The position numbers and the translations under genes are program-made. A stretch of DNA of 11,493 nucleotides. Origin: an uncultured Roseburia sp. (GTDB lineage: Bacteria; Bacillota_A; Clostridia; Lachnospirales; Lachnospiraceae). This document shows positions 1-6,531 of the stretch, piece after piece (the first letter of the stretch is position 1; every line of letters starts with the position of its first letter). Location of the stretch: assembly GCA_900753715.1 (NCBI GenBank), contig CAAEAE010000053.1, positions 1-11,493 of the forward strand. The letters are read 5' to 3'. Below the pieces are notes generated by a model. The model worked only from the letters and a program-made list of their open reading frames with translations. It was not told where the DNA came from and made no database searches.

Positions 1-145
1 CAGATACATCCGGAAGGCAAACGCCTCGCTCCCATTTGGAAACCGACTTATCACTCATCCCTAATTTTTCTGCCAGTTGCTTTTGCGTCATCCCCAATGA
101 CTTTCTCTTACCTGCAATGTATTTTCCAATTTTGATAAGATCCAT
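1..145 (-). CDS. XRE-family HTH transcriptional regulator, N-terminus only (runs off left edge)
   Basis: The minus strand from 145 to the window edge encodes about 48 residues beginning MDLIKIGKYIAGKRKSLGMT and continuing into a helix-turn-helix with QKQLAEKLGMSDKSVSKWER. That is the classic Cro/C1 (XRE) DNA-binding fold, with the recognition helix around residues 28-38. The start was chosen because an AAAGGAGG ribosome binding site (GGAGG at 153-157) sits 7 nt upstream; the nearby ATG at 149 runs into a stop. The C-terminal part is outside the window, so any ligand or dimerisation domain is unknown. XRE proteins with this SDKSVSKWERG motif are usually small self-regulating repressors on chromosomes and mobile elements. 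A short palindrome at 176-188 could be its operator. Family is certain, role is not. Confidence 0.85.
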   Translation of the reverse strand, partial: MDLIKIGKYIAGKRKSLGMTQKQLAEKLGMSDKSVSKWERGVCLPDVS

Positions 146-293
146 CCATCTACCTCCTTTTTTATATTGATTGTACTCTTTTTTAGAGAAAAAACACACC
201 CCTCGAAGGTAGAATATGATTTTTTTAAGTCGAGTTTGCCAGATAAAATAAAGAGCTTATGTAGCGGATTCATATATAACTTTACAGTTTTTA

Positions 294-614
294 TTACTGT
301 ATCCTATATATTCCATACACTGCAAGCAAGAAGCATCGAAGCTCGTCTCTGTCTGTAAATTCATTTTGCACAAATCCTTCTTCTTGGTGGAAAGACAATA
401 TTTTATCTTCTTCATTAATCCAACATATTAACTTTTTATTTTTGCTTTCATTTATGTAACAAATTTCGCTCCATTCACAATCACCACAAATTATTTCACA
501 CTTTCTACAAGACAAAATATTATCATGAATAGCTTGTTTAAATTCAGAATACGGAAGTACTGCTATTCTTCTACTTTTGCTGTCAGTACAGTTTCCTATC
601 AATAGTCCATTCAA
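294..614 (-). CDS. Small Cys-rich hypothetical protein (TTG start)
   Basis: This 106-residue frame is not a family I recognise. It holds a cysteine cluster at residues 36, 39, 43, 46 and 52 (spacing C-x2-C-x3-C-x2-C-x5-C) that could bind a metal, plus C64 and C94, and has no signal peptide or membrane segment. The only plausible start is TTG at 614, preceded by AGGA six bases upstream; the nearest ATG, at 610, is out of frame. The TTG overlaps the TGA (611-613) that ends the preceding open frame, giving a TTGA overlap that suggests translational coupling to whatever gene once lay upstream. It lies downstream of a truncated recombinase, so it may be cargo or residue of a mobile element. It could also be a non-functional remnant. 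Confidence 0.45.
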   Translation of the reverse strand: MNGLLIGNCTDSKSRRIAVLPYSEFKQAIHDNILSCRKCEIICGDCEWSEICYINESKNKKLICWINEEDKILSFHQEEGFVQNEFTDRDELRCFLLAVYGIYRIQ

Positions 615-712
615 AATTTTTCCTGCTCATGCAATTTATCATCTATCAACTGCAATCCTTGAAAAACGATAACAATGTCAAGACCCATATTATTTTCTAT
701 GGGAGTAATGGT

Positions 713-1306
713 TCATACTCTCCGTACTGCTTTTGCTTCTGTTGTATTTACATATAATTTTTTGCCACCTCGCAGACACTCGTATCCAAACGGAGCACCA
801 CCGCCTGCATAACCACCGCTCTTAGCTTTCTGCAATCTGCCTCGTTTTAATTTCAATGCTATCTCTAATCGCTCATACACGTCCAACAACTCAAACATAC
901 CATTTACAAAAATCTCATTTGGATTTTGCGTGTAGATAGAATAATTCGGTCTGTCAATAGCTTTAATATCCACGTTATTCTTTTTGAGTTCTCGGTGTAG
1001 CAGAACCTTTACCAAGTCTGACCGCCACAGACGGTTTGTTGACAGCACAATAATATATTGAATTTTATTCTCTTTCAACGAAGCCAACATATCAAGCAAA
1101 CCGTCACGCTCAATACTCATTTCATCCTCGTTGGCTTTCGCTCCGCTGATACCCTCGTCCTTGAAAATCTCTATCAAGTTGTAACTTTTGGAACTGCAAT
1201 ACTTTTCAATTTCTGCACGCTGCTCCGCTAGGGAATATCCCTGTTTGACCTGTCCCTCCGTTGACACCCTTATGTAACCATATACATTTACAATGCTGTT
1301 TTCCAT
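713..1306 (-). CDS. Serine site-specific recombinase (resolvase family), truncated at the C-terminus
   Basis: The protein has a resolvase/invertase catalytic domain at residues 8-150: YGYIRVSTEGQ carries the predicted nucleophile S15, and LSTNRLWRSD carries active-site arginines R92 and R95. A recombinase domain then begins (SGGYAGGGAPFGYECLRGG, residues 163-181). Reading stops at VRRV after 197 residues, where family members normally continue with more DNA-binding helices, so the product has lost at least part of its DNA-binding region and is probably inactive. The same frame continues open for 33 codons after the TGA, to a second TGA at 611-613, but that tail does not resemble the family. 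The ATG at 1306 follows GGAGG (1316-1320) by 9 nt. Known family role: conservative recombination for integration, excision or inversion. No target site could be identified. Confidence 0.8.
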   Translation of the reverse strand: MENSIVNVYGYIRVSTEGQVKQGYSLAEQRAEIEKYCSSKSYNLIEIFKDEGISGAKANEDEMSIERDGLLDMLASLKENKIQYIIVLSTNRLWRSDLVKVLLHRELKKNNVDIKAIDRPNYSIYTQNPNEIFVNGMFELLDVYERLEIALKLKRGRLQKAKSGGYAGGGAPFGYECLRGGKKLYVNTTEAKAVRRV

Positions 1307-1335
1307 GTAACCGAACCTCCGTTATAAAATTATTT

Positions 1336-1344
1336 ATTATAACA
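1336..1344 (-). promoter_or_regulatory. Extended -10 promoter of the recombinase gene, inside an inverted repeat
   Basis: Read on the minus strand this is TGTTATAAT, an extended -10 element (TGn plus TATAAT); no good -35 is present, as is common with extended -10 promoters. It overlaps a perfect 7-bp inverted repeat, GTTATAA at 1321-1327 and TTATAAC at 1337-1343 with a 9-nt spacer, which abuts the ribosome binding site. A further copy, GTTATAAAA, lies at 1360-1368. The arrangement would suit repression by a protein bound across the -10. Confidence 0.45.
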
Positions 1345-1515
1345 GCAATTCAAATTCCGGTTATAAAACAGGGAAACAACAATTTCAATAAAATTGAAAA
1401 ATCTTTGTGTACTTCTGTATTTGTATTTTTCTAATTGCCTATACAGTTATTCAGCTTATCCATTTTCCCTTAAACCCTTCCAAATCTATAGCAAAAGACC
1501 GCTCACAAATACATA

Positions 1516-1674
1516 TCAGACTTCGTCATCCTCTTTTCTTCTTCCCATATTGAAAAAATAAACTTTAATCTTTCCTTCATTGTCCATTACTGCATCCTCA
1601 AGTTTTATATCCGTTCCTATATGAGAATCAGACAAATACCATGTTCCTTTATCGTTATAAATGCTCTCTAATTC
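1516..1674 (-). pseudogene. Start-less coding remnant, C-terminal fragment of an unrecognised protein
   Basis: Directly after the Fic stop (TGA followed by TAG) the same frame stays open for 52 codons to a TGA at 1516-1518. The peptide reads like real protein, for example DKGTWYLSDSHIGTDI and GKIKVYFFNMGRRKEDDEV, but has no start codon except an internal ATG at residue 30 and no ribosome binding site. It is best explained as the 3' end of a gene whose 5' part was deleted. I do not recognise the family. It could also be a chance open frame in AT-rich DNA. Confidence 0.3.
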
Positions 1675-1677
1675 CTA

Positions 1678-2670
1678 TCACATTTTCACATATCTCTGGT
1701 TTTTGCTGTTCGGTTTATCCGGTATCGTCATCTGAATTAAATTCATTTCAATCGCCGGATGAAGATAATTTCTCCGAAAGCCTTCTTTTGCTTTTAATCC
1801 CAGTTTCTCCATCAAAGCATTGCTCGTATAGGGAATATCATATTCCATAGCTTCAAGTAACTTTTGTATCGTTTCAGGAAGATATTCATTTTTCTCACTG
1901 AATTGAGCAGAAATATCATCCAGAATTTTATCAATTTGGGACAGCATAAATTCAATAAAAATTGTGAATTCTCCAGCGACATGACACTGGGAAATAGTCT
2001 CATAATATTCATCCTGGAACTTTTCAATCTGGCTCTCAATGGGAATATATTCAAATATTGGTTTCCATTTGGATAAAATTGCCGTATGCCATAATCTCGC
2101 CATTCTGCCGTTGCCGTCTGAAAAAGGATGAATAAACACAAACTCATAATGGAATACACTGCTCAAAATCAACGGATGAACATCGTCCTTCGCTTCTTTC
2201 ATCCAGGCAAATAGCTCATCCATAAGCTGCGGTACAAATCGTGCAGGAGGTGCCATAAAAATACATTGCGCACCATTAAAAACCCCTTCCTCACCTGAGC
2301 GAAATTCACCTGATTCCTCTACAAGATACTTTGTCATAATTCCATGGAATTTTTTCAAATATCGAATGTTATAAGGATCAATTTCTGAAAGTCGTTCATA
2401 AGCAGCATAAGCGTTTCTTACTTCCTGAATTTCTTTTTGTTCGCCAAGTACAGCCTTGCCGTTAATGACATCCCGAACCTGTCCCAAAGTCAGGGAATTT
2501 GCCTCAATCTTCAAAGAGGAATGAATCGACTTGATTCTGTTATTTCTTCTCAAATGCGGTTTTGCTTCCAGATTGTTGGTTGCAGTTATTCGTCCTATTT
2601 TTTCAGAAATCGACGATACATATGACAATATTTTATTCGTTATTGTAAAGGGCGGTTTATATTCTCCCAT
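1678..2670 (-). CDS. Class II Fic domain protein (putative AMPylase/nucleotidyltransferase) with C-terminal winged helix
   Basis: This 330-residue protein has all hallmarks of a cytoplasmic class II Fic enzyme, a family that transfers AMP or other phosphate-containing groups from nucleotides to protein hydroxyls. An N-terminal inhibitory helix (S52-L-K-I-E-A-N, an SxxxE-type motif with Ala in place of the usual Gly) precedes the core. The active-site loop HPFSDGNGRMARLW, around residues 181-194, is intact with its catalytic His, acidic residue and anion-binding GNGR. The last 65 residues (LPETIQKLLEAM to RYVKM) form a winged-helix-like module typical of this subfamily. Length is normal. The ATG at 2670 follows GAGGTG by 5 nt. 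The gene has its own promoter and a leader with three 12-bp repeats, so self-regulation through the winged helix is plausible. No separate antitoxin is next to it, as expected when the inhibitory helix is built in. The target protein is unknown. Confidence 0.9.
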   Translation of the reverse strand: MGEYKPPFTITNKILSYVSSISEKIGRITATNNLEAKPHLRRNNRIKSIHSSLKIEANSLTLGQVRDVINGKAVLGEQKEIQEVRNAYAAYERLSEIDPYNIRYLKKFHGIMTKYLVEESGEFRSGEEGVFNGAQCIFMAPPARFVPQLMDELFAWMKEAKDDVHPLILSSVFHYEFVFIHPFSDGNGRMARLWHTAILSKWKPIFEYIPIESQIEKFQDEYYETISQCHVAGEFTIFIEFMLSQIDKILDDISAQFSEKNEYLPETIQKLLEAMEYDIPYTSNALMEKLGLKAKEGFRRNYLHPAIEMNLIQMTIPDKPNSKNQRYVKM

Positions 2671-2678
2671 GCGAACAC

Positions 2679-2714
2679 CTCTATCATCTTACGTATTATC
2701 TTACGCATTATCTT
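2679..2714. repeat. Three tandem 12-bp repeats in the fic leader
   Basis: Plus-strand units are CTCTATCATCTT (2679-2690), ACGTATTATCTT (2691-2702) and ACGCATTATCTT (2703-2714). The last two differ at one base and the first is more diverged. They fill the stretch between the predicted transcription start and the ribosome binding site of the fic gene, so they are candidate operators or a leader element. The 12-bp period is slightly over one helical turn. Confidence 0.65.
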
Positions 2715-2719
2715 CCTCT

Positions 2720-2747
2720 ATTATACGGAATCTACGGTAAAATTCAA
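2720..2747 (-). promoter_or_regulatory. Sigma-A-type promoter of the fic gene
   Basis: On the minus strand TTGAAT (2742-2747) and a perfect TATAAT (2720-2725) are separated by 16 bp. Transcription would begin near 2713, just before the tandem repeats and about 40 bases ahead of the Fic start. This gives the fic gene a start independent of the nitroreductase/transglutaminase operon upstream. Confidence 0.7.
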
Positions 2748-2804
2748 TCTGCTTAAGAGAAGAAATTCACGATTTTTCAATTTTTACTACTTTTATAATA
2801 TCTA

Positions 2805-3839
2805 TTACTGGATATATTTCTCCCCCTCATTCGCTTCTTCCATCTCAATCTGTTCCTCGCCAACACCGTCTTCAAACCTCACGCGAATCACCGCCTGTGG
2901 CCAGTTGACCGATACATAAGCCTGTTTTCCTTTTACACTGGCCTCCTCATCAAATACCACAAGCAATTCTTTTAGAACTTCTTTGGTTAAATAACCTCCA
3001 CGCCAATGAAAAATCAAAACTCTGTTCTTCTTAACGGCCTGTTTTGTACGATTGCGCACCTCATCCACGGTTGTCCAGGATAATTTTTTCTCACGATAGT
3101 AAAAATGATCACCTTCTGTGCACTCCGGCACTTTCCATATCACAGGCTCATGGTCCCTGAAAATCTGTTTATCTGACAGATTTACATAATCATAACGGAC
3201 AGAATCATCCCGCGATAATGTGTTATCAAAGGTAGCATCGAGATGATAATATTTTCCATCGATACGAATCACATTCCATGCATGACGATATTTTATCCCC
3301 TTATCGGGATTTGCCTCTGAAAGGGCAACGATACACCAGATGCCAAGCTCATCACAAAGTATTTTCACAGCTTTTGCCATACCTTCACATACTGCAACGC
3401 CATTGCCAAGAGCACCTATGATTTCGTGAGAATATTCTTTTTTGAGTTTGTCGTACTTCACATTTTTAACAATAAAATCGTGTATGAAAAGTTCTTTCTC
3501 TTTTTCACTTAATTTTTCAGCCAAAAGCGCCAGCTTTTTGACGCGGGCCTTCATTGCCTGACGATGTTCTTTTATCTTATCCTTCGTAAAAAGATACTCC
3601 GGGATGAGTTCAACCATCGTTGAATCAGGATAGTATCTGTATGTAAATTTGACTGAATAAAATATTTCCGGGCAATCCATACGAACCATAAAATATATGT
3701 CCACCAACTCACGGTTGCTTAGTTTAAGCACCTGAAAGGACTCCTCCATTTTGAGAAGTCCCTCCTTCATGGCAAAATAAACTTTTTTCTGTTCTTTGTT
3801 TAATTGATGATAGTAATAATTTTCTGCTGTTGAAATCAT
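2805..3839 (-). CDS. Transglutaminase-like domain protein (papain-like fold), cytoplasmic
   Basis: The 344-residue protein carries a transglutaminase-like core with a Cys-His-Asp triad: C151 in NGVAVCEGMAKAVKIL, H186 in KYRHAWNVIRIDGKYYHLD and D201 in LDATFD. Proteins of this fold act as transglutaminases, proteases or deamidases; the substrate here cannot be told. There is no signal peptide or membrane segment, whereas many Firmicute relatives are exported. About 110 residues before the core and about 140 after it are unassigned. I chose the ATG at 3839 because AGGAG (3846-3850) sits 6 nt upstream; the longer frame would begin with a TTG at 3872 lacking a suitable site. The gene starts 33 bp after the nitroreductase stop and is very probably cotranscribed with it. 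No convincing terminator follows its stop. Confidence 0.8.
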   Translation of the reverse strand: MISTAENYYYHQLNKEQKKVYFAMKEGLLKMEESFQVLKLSNRELVDIYFMVRMDCPEIFYSVKFTYRYYPDSTMVELIPEYLFTKDKIKEHRQAMKARVKKLALLAEKLSEKEKELFIHDFIVKNVKYDKLKKEYSHEIIGALGNGVAVCEGMAKAVKILCDELGIWCIVALSEANPDKGIKYRHAWNVIRIDGKYYHLDATFDNTLSRDDSVRYDYVNLSDKQIFRDHEPVIWKVPECTEGDHFYYREKKLSWTTVDEVRNRTKQAVKKNRVLIFHWRGGYLTKEVLKELLVVFDEEASVKGKQAYVSVNWPQAVIRVRFEDGVGEEQIEMEEANEGEKYIQ

Positions 3840-3872
3840 GATGCTCTCCTGGTTTGTAGATATCACCGGCAA

Positions 3873-4397
3873 CTATTTTACATAATAAACATAGTTCTCT
3901 TTTCTTGGTGCCGGTGCATTGGCAGGTGCGGCTGCATATCCAATTGCACAATGTCCAATCCCTTCATAGCTGCCTTCAATGCCAAGATTTGCAAGAATCT
4001 TTTTTCCAAAATCCGACTCGAACTCTTCTTTTGCCCGATGAATCCAAATGCTGCCAAGTCCAAGGCTTTCTGCTGCATTCATAAGATTTCCCATCACAAG
4101 GGAACCATCATACATATATGTTGGTACGCTCTTGTCCGCAAGCACAATCAGAATGACAGGTGCTCCATAAAATGGGTCTATATCAGCTCCCATAATCTTT
4201 GCATTTTCCGCAGATAACTGGTCTCTCAGTTCCTTGTTTGTCACGGCAATAATAATCGGGCTCTGTCTTCCCATCCCAGTTGCAGCATAAGTACCAGCCT
4301 TTACGATGGCCTGGATATCTTCTTCTGATACCATTCTTTCTTTGTCAAAATTTCTACAGCTTCTTCTTGTTTCTAAGGCTTTTAATGTTTCGTTCAT
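3873..4397 (-). CDS. Nitroreductase family protein (FMN-dependent oxidoreductase)
   Basis: This 174-residue protein fits the small, usually homodimeric nitroreductases that bind FMN and reduce quinones, nitro groups or related electron acceptors with NAD(P)H. The N-terminal RRSCRNF (residues 11-17) matches the usual FMN phosphate-binding start. AGTYAATGMGRQSPIIIAV follows, and the C-terminal GIGHCAIGYA segment is the usual strand that closes the fold. Length is normal. The ATG at 4397 follows GGGAGG by 8 nt. It is the first recognisable gene of an operon with the transglutaminase-like gene 33 bp downstream. I see no strong promoter between its start and 4550, so transcription may begin further up in the intergenic region. 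The natural substrate cannot be inferred. Confidence 0.88.
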   Translation of the reverse strand: MNETLKALETRRSCRNFDKERMVSEEDIQAIVKAGTYAATGMGRQSPIIIAVTNKELRDQLSAENAKIMGADIDPFYGAPVILIVLADKSVPTYMYDGSLVMGNLMNAAESLGLGSIWIHRAKEEFESDFGKKILANLGIEGSYEGIGHCAIGYAAAPANAPAPRKENYVYYVK

Positions 4398-4422
4398 TGT
4401 GTTGTCCTCCCATAATAATATT

Positions 4423-4548
4423 TTAATATGAAATTCTAAAATAATCCAGATACATCTTTAGAAGAGAATTCGCTCGCATAATAGTTGCCAGACTATCTTC
4501 CCCTTCCCGTCCTTCATATGCCTCCCCCATCAACCAGGAGCATCGCAT
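4423..4548 (-). pseudogene. Possible small ORF or decayed gene end upstream of the nitroreductase
   Basis: A 41-codon frame from ATG at 4548 to TAA at 4423-4425 ends 25 bp before the nitroreductase start. Its C-terminal part, such as EDSLATIMRANSLLKMYLDY, looks protein-like, but it lacks a proper ribosome binding site. A second open frame on the same strand overlaps it upstream, contains QIVEQIVGNAMLLVDGGGI and stops at a TGA near 4521. Together they could be one gene end broken by a frameshift. I do not recognise either, and chance is possible. Confidence 0.22.
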
Positions 4549-4583
4549 TCCCTACAATCTGCTCTACAATCTGAATGCTCCTG
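4535..4583. repeat. Compound repeat: 9-bp inverted repeat with 12-bp tandem repeats in its loop
   Basis: CAGGAGCAT (4535-4543) and ATGCTCCTG (4575-4583) are perfect complements 31 nt apart. Inside the loop CTACAATCTG occurs at 4552-4561 and again at 4564-4573, a 12-bp period. GCATTC (4545-4550) and GAATGC (4573-4578) offer an alternative stem that competes with the first. The element lies in the 337-bp divergent intergenic region, upstream of both the nitroreductase and GH127 genes. Confidence 0.5.
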
Positions 4584-4667
4584 CTGATATGCTTCAGTTT
4601 TATAGACGCGACAAAATAATTTTTTTGAAAAAGATTTCCATACATCAAAGAATTTTCCACCTTTTAC

Positions 4668-4697
4668 GCCCTTTTGTCTACTTACAAATAAAAGGGC
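4668..4697. promoter_or_regulatory. Candidate operator of the GH127 gene (8-bp inverted repeat over the -35)
   Basis: GCCCTTTT (4668-4675) and AAAAGGGC (4690-4697) are perfect complements with a 14-nt spacer that covers the -35 element. There is also a direct repeat with a 10-bp period, CCTTTTACGC then CCTTTTGTCT, beginning at 4660. AraC proteins commonly bind such helically phased direct repeats next to the -35, and an AraC gene lies directly downstream of this enzyme gene, so this is a reasonable binding site. No known consensus was matched. Confidence 0.45.
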
Positions 4698-4709
4698 AGA
4701 CGGTATAGT
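4681..4709 (+). promoter_or_regulatory. Sigma-A-type promoter of the GH127 gene
   Basis: CTTACA (4681-4686) and TATAGT (4704-4709) are 17 bp apart, matching the consensus at 4 of 6 and 5 of 6 positions. The weak -35 fits a promoter that needs an activator. A strong GGGGG-type ribosome binding site (4723-4727) is followed 7 nt later by the ATG at 4735. Confidence 0.5.
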
Positions 4710-4734
4710 TATAGAAAAAACAGGGGGTAACTTT

Positions 4735-6531
4735 ATGTTCAGACAAATCAATCCTGAAAATACAGCCCTTCTTCCGGGGCTTTTTAAAGAGCGCGCCGAT
4801 GTCAACCGCGCTTATCTCATGGAACTGAAGACCGAAAATCTTTTGCAGAACTTCTACCTTGAGGCCTGCATCCGCACCGAACGTGACATTTCAGATATGC
4901 ACCTCGGCTGGGAATCGCCCACCTGCCAGTTAAGAGGCCATTTTCTCGGTCACTGGCTGTCTGCTGCTTCCGTTCTGGTTGCAGAAAACCACGACAGAGA
5001 GTTAAAGGCAAAGCTCGACAACATCATCGATGAACTTGCACGCTGTCAGAAATTAAACGGCGGGCGCTGGATTGGCTCGATTCCGGAAAAATATTTTAAG
5101 AGACTTGAAAAAAACGAATACATCTGGTCGCCGCAGTACACTTTGCATAAAACACTGCTCGGACTCTACCACAGTGTACTGTATACCAAAAATGAGACTG
5201 CCCTTTCCATCCTCGGAAACGCCGCAGACTGGTATCTCGACTGGACTGCCGATATGCAGGACAAAAATCCGCATGTCGTCTACAGTGGCGAGGAAGGCGG
5301 AATGTTGGAGGTATGGGCCGGTTTATATGAAATTACAAATGACGAGCGTTTCTTCACACTCGCAGAACGCTACGCCCACCCGTCCATTTTCAAAAAACTT
5401 GCAGACGGCAATGACCCGCTTTCAAACTGCCATGCAAATGCAAGTATTCCGTGGGCGCACGGAGCGGCAAAAATGTATGAGGTTACAGGGGATGAGAAAT
5501 GGCTTTCGCTGGTAAAAGCCTTCTGGAAATGCGCTGTCACAGACCGGGAAGCCTTCTGCACCGGCGGTCAGAACTCCGGCGAATTCTGGATTCCGCCTCA
5601 CAAGCTCGGAAGCTTTATGGGAGACCGCACGCAGGAATTCTGTACGGTTTACAACATGGTGCGTCTCGCAGACTACCTGTTCCGTTTTACCGGCGATGCC
5701 GCTTACCTCGGTTATATCGAAAAAAATCTGTACAACGGTTTTCTTGCACAGCAGAATAAATTTACGGGAATGCCGACTTATTTTCTACCAATTAAGGCAG
5801 GCAGTAAGAAGAAATGGGGAAGCAAAACACATGATTTCTGGTGCTGTCACGGCACAACCGTACAGGCACACACCATTTATCCGCTTCTCTGCTGGTACGA
5901 AGACAGCAGCAAAAACCGGCTCGTTGTGGCACAGTACTTAAACGCAGTCTATAAGCGAAGCGAAAATGTGACCGTAACCCAGCGCGTTGATATGAAATAT
6001 TATAACGATGGAGCTTCCTTTGACGAGCACGATGACAGCCGGATGTCAAGATGGTTTATCCGCATAAATGTCAAGGCTGATACGCCGGAAGCATTTACGT
6101 TATCGCTCCGGATTCCTTCCTGGGTTGTCGGCACACCTGACATCTCTGTCAATGACGAAGCAGTCAAAAATATTTCCAGCCACGATGGTTGTTTTGACAT
6201 CGAGCGCACCTGGGAAGATGACACAATTACGATATATTTCAAGACGGCTCTTACAACTGCTTCCCTGCCGGATGCACCGGAGCTTATGGCATTCCTGGAA
6301 GGTCCGATTGTACTTGCCGGATTATGTGACAAAGATTGTGGCATCTACGTTGCCGATGACAATCCCGAAAGTGCTCTCGTCTCCACCACCGAGCATACTT
6401 ATGAAACGTTTCCGTGGAAACAAAGCACTTACCGCACGATAAACCAGCCGGAGAATTTTGAGTTTGTTCCGCTGTACGATATCACCGATGAACCGTACAC
6501 CATATATTTCTCAAAGAAATCTCTCAGTTGA
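4735..6531 (+). CDS. Glycoside hydrolase family 127 protein (beta-L-arabinofuranosidase-like, DUF1680)
   Basis: This 598-residue protein has the (alpha/alpha)6-barrel signature of GH127/DUF1680, whose founding enzyme removes beta-L-arabinofuranose and uses a zinc-held cysteine as nucleophile. The zinc site is intact: E301 and C303 in TQEFCTVYN, and C370-C371 in DFWCCHGT, with C370 the expected nucleophile. E283 in GGQNSGEFW lines up with the usual acid/base glutamate. The N-terminal half holds conserved barrel motifs such as LRGHFLGHWLSA and YTLHKTLLGLY; the C-terminal 170 residues are beta-rich. There is no signal peptide, so it probably acts in the cytoplasm on imported oligosaccharides or glycopeptides. 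Substrate specificity varies in this superfamily and is not certain. It is the only plus-strand gene here and is convergent with an AraC regulator, overlapping by 8 bp. Its base composition looks richer in G+C than the flanks. Confidence 0.88.
   Translation: MFRQINPENTALLPGLFKERADVNRAYLMELKTENLLQNFYLEACIRTERDISDMHLGWESPTCQLRGHFLGHWLSAASVLVAENHDRELKAKLDNIIDELARCQKLNGGRWIGSIPEKYFKRLEKNEYIWSPQYTLHKTLLGLYHSVLYTKNETALSILGNAADWYLDWTADMQDKNPHVVYSGEEGGMLEVWAGLYEITNDERFFTLAERYAHPSIFKKLADGNDPLSNCHANASIPWAHGAAKMYEVTGDEKWLSLVKAFWKCAVTDREAFCTGGQNSGEFWIPPHKLGSFMGDRTQEFCTVYNMVRLADYLFRFTGDAAYLGYIEKNLYNGFLAQQNKFTGMPTYFLPIKAGSKKKWGSKTHDFWCCHGTTVQAHTIYPLLCWYEDSSKNRLVVAQYLNAVYKRSENVTVTQRVDMKYYNDGASFDEHDDSRMSRWFIRINVKADTPEAFTLSLRIPSWVVGTPDISVNDEAVKNISSHDGCFDIERTWEDDTITIYFKTALTTASLPDAPELMAFLEGPIVLAGLCDKDCGIYVADDNPESALVSTTEHTYETFPWKQSTYRTINQPENFEFVPLYDITDEPYTIYFSKKSLS

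Noticed and set aside
88..273. 61-codon minus-strand frame covering the XRE start
   Set aside because: It overlaps the clear XRE coding sequence in another frame, lacks a ribosome binding site and has no recognisable motif.
684..703. CCCATA/TATGGG inverted repeat after the recombinase as a terminator or attachment site
   Set aside because: Only 6-bp arms with an 8-nt loop, no U-run, and no matching copy seen elsewhere in the window.
1383..1399. TTTCAAT-AAA-ATTGAAA palindrome as a terminator
   Set aside because: It is entirely A+T-rich apart from one pair, has a 3-nt loop and lies upstream of the recombinase and not after a convincing gene end.
2671..2804. Terminator between the transglutaminase-like gene and the fic gene
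   Set aside because: Only weak A+T-rich symmetries were found; the fic promoter is there but no stable stem with a U-run.
3840..3872. Longer transglutaminase-like protein beginning at TTG 3872
   Set aside because: The ATG at 3839 has AGGAG at ideal distance, and the extra residues would encode that ribosome binding site.
5072..5515. 147-codon plus-strand frame inside the GH127 gene
   Set aside because: It is an out-of-frame shadow of a strongly supported enzyme gene with intact zinc and catalytic residues.
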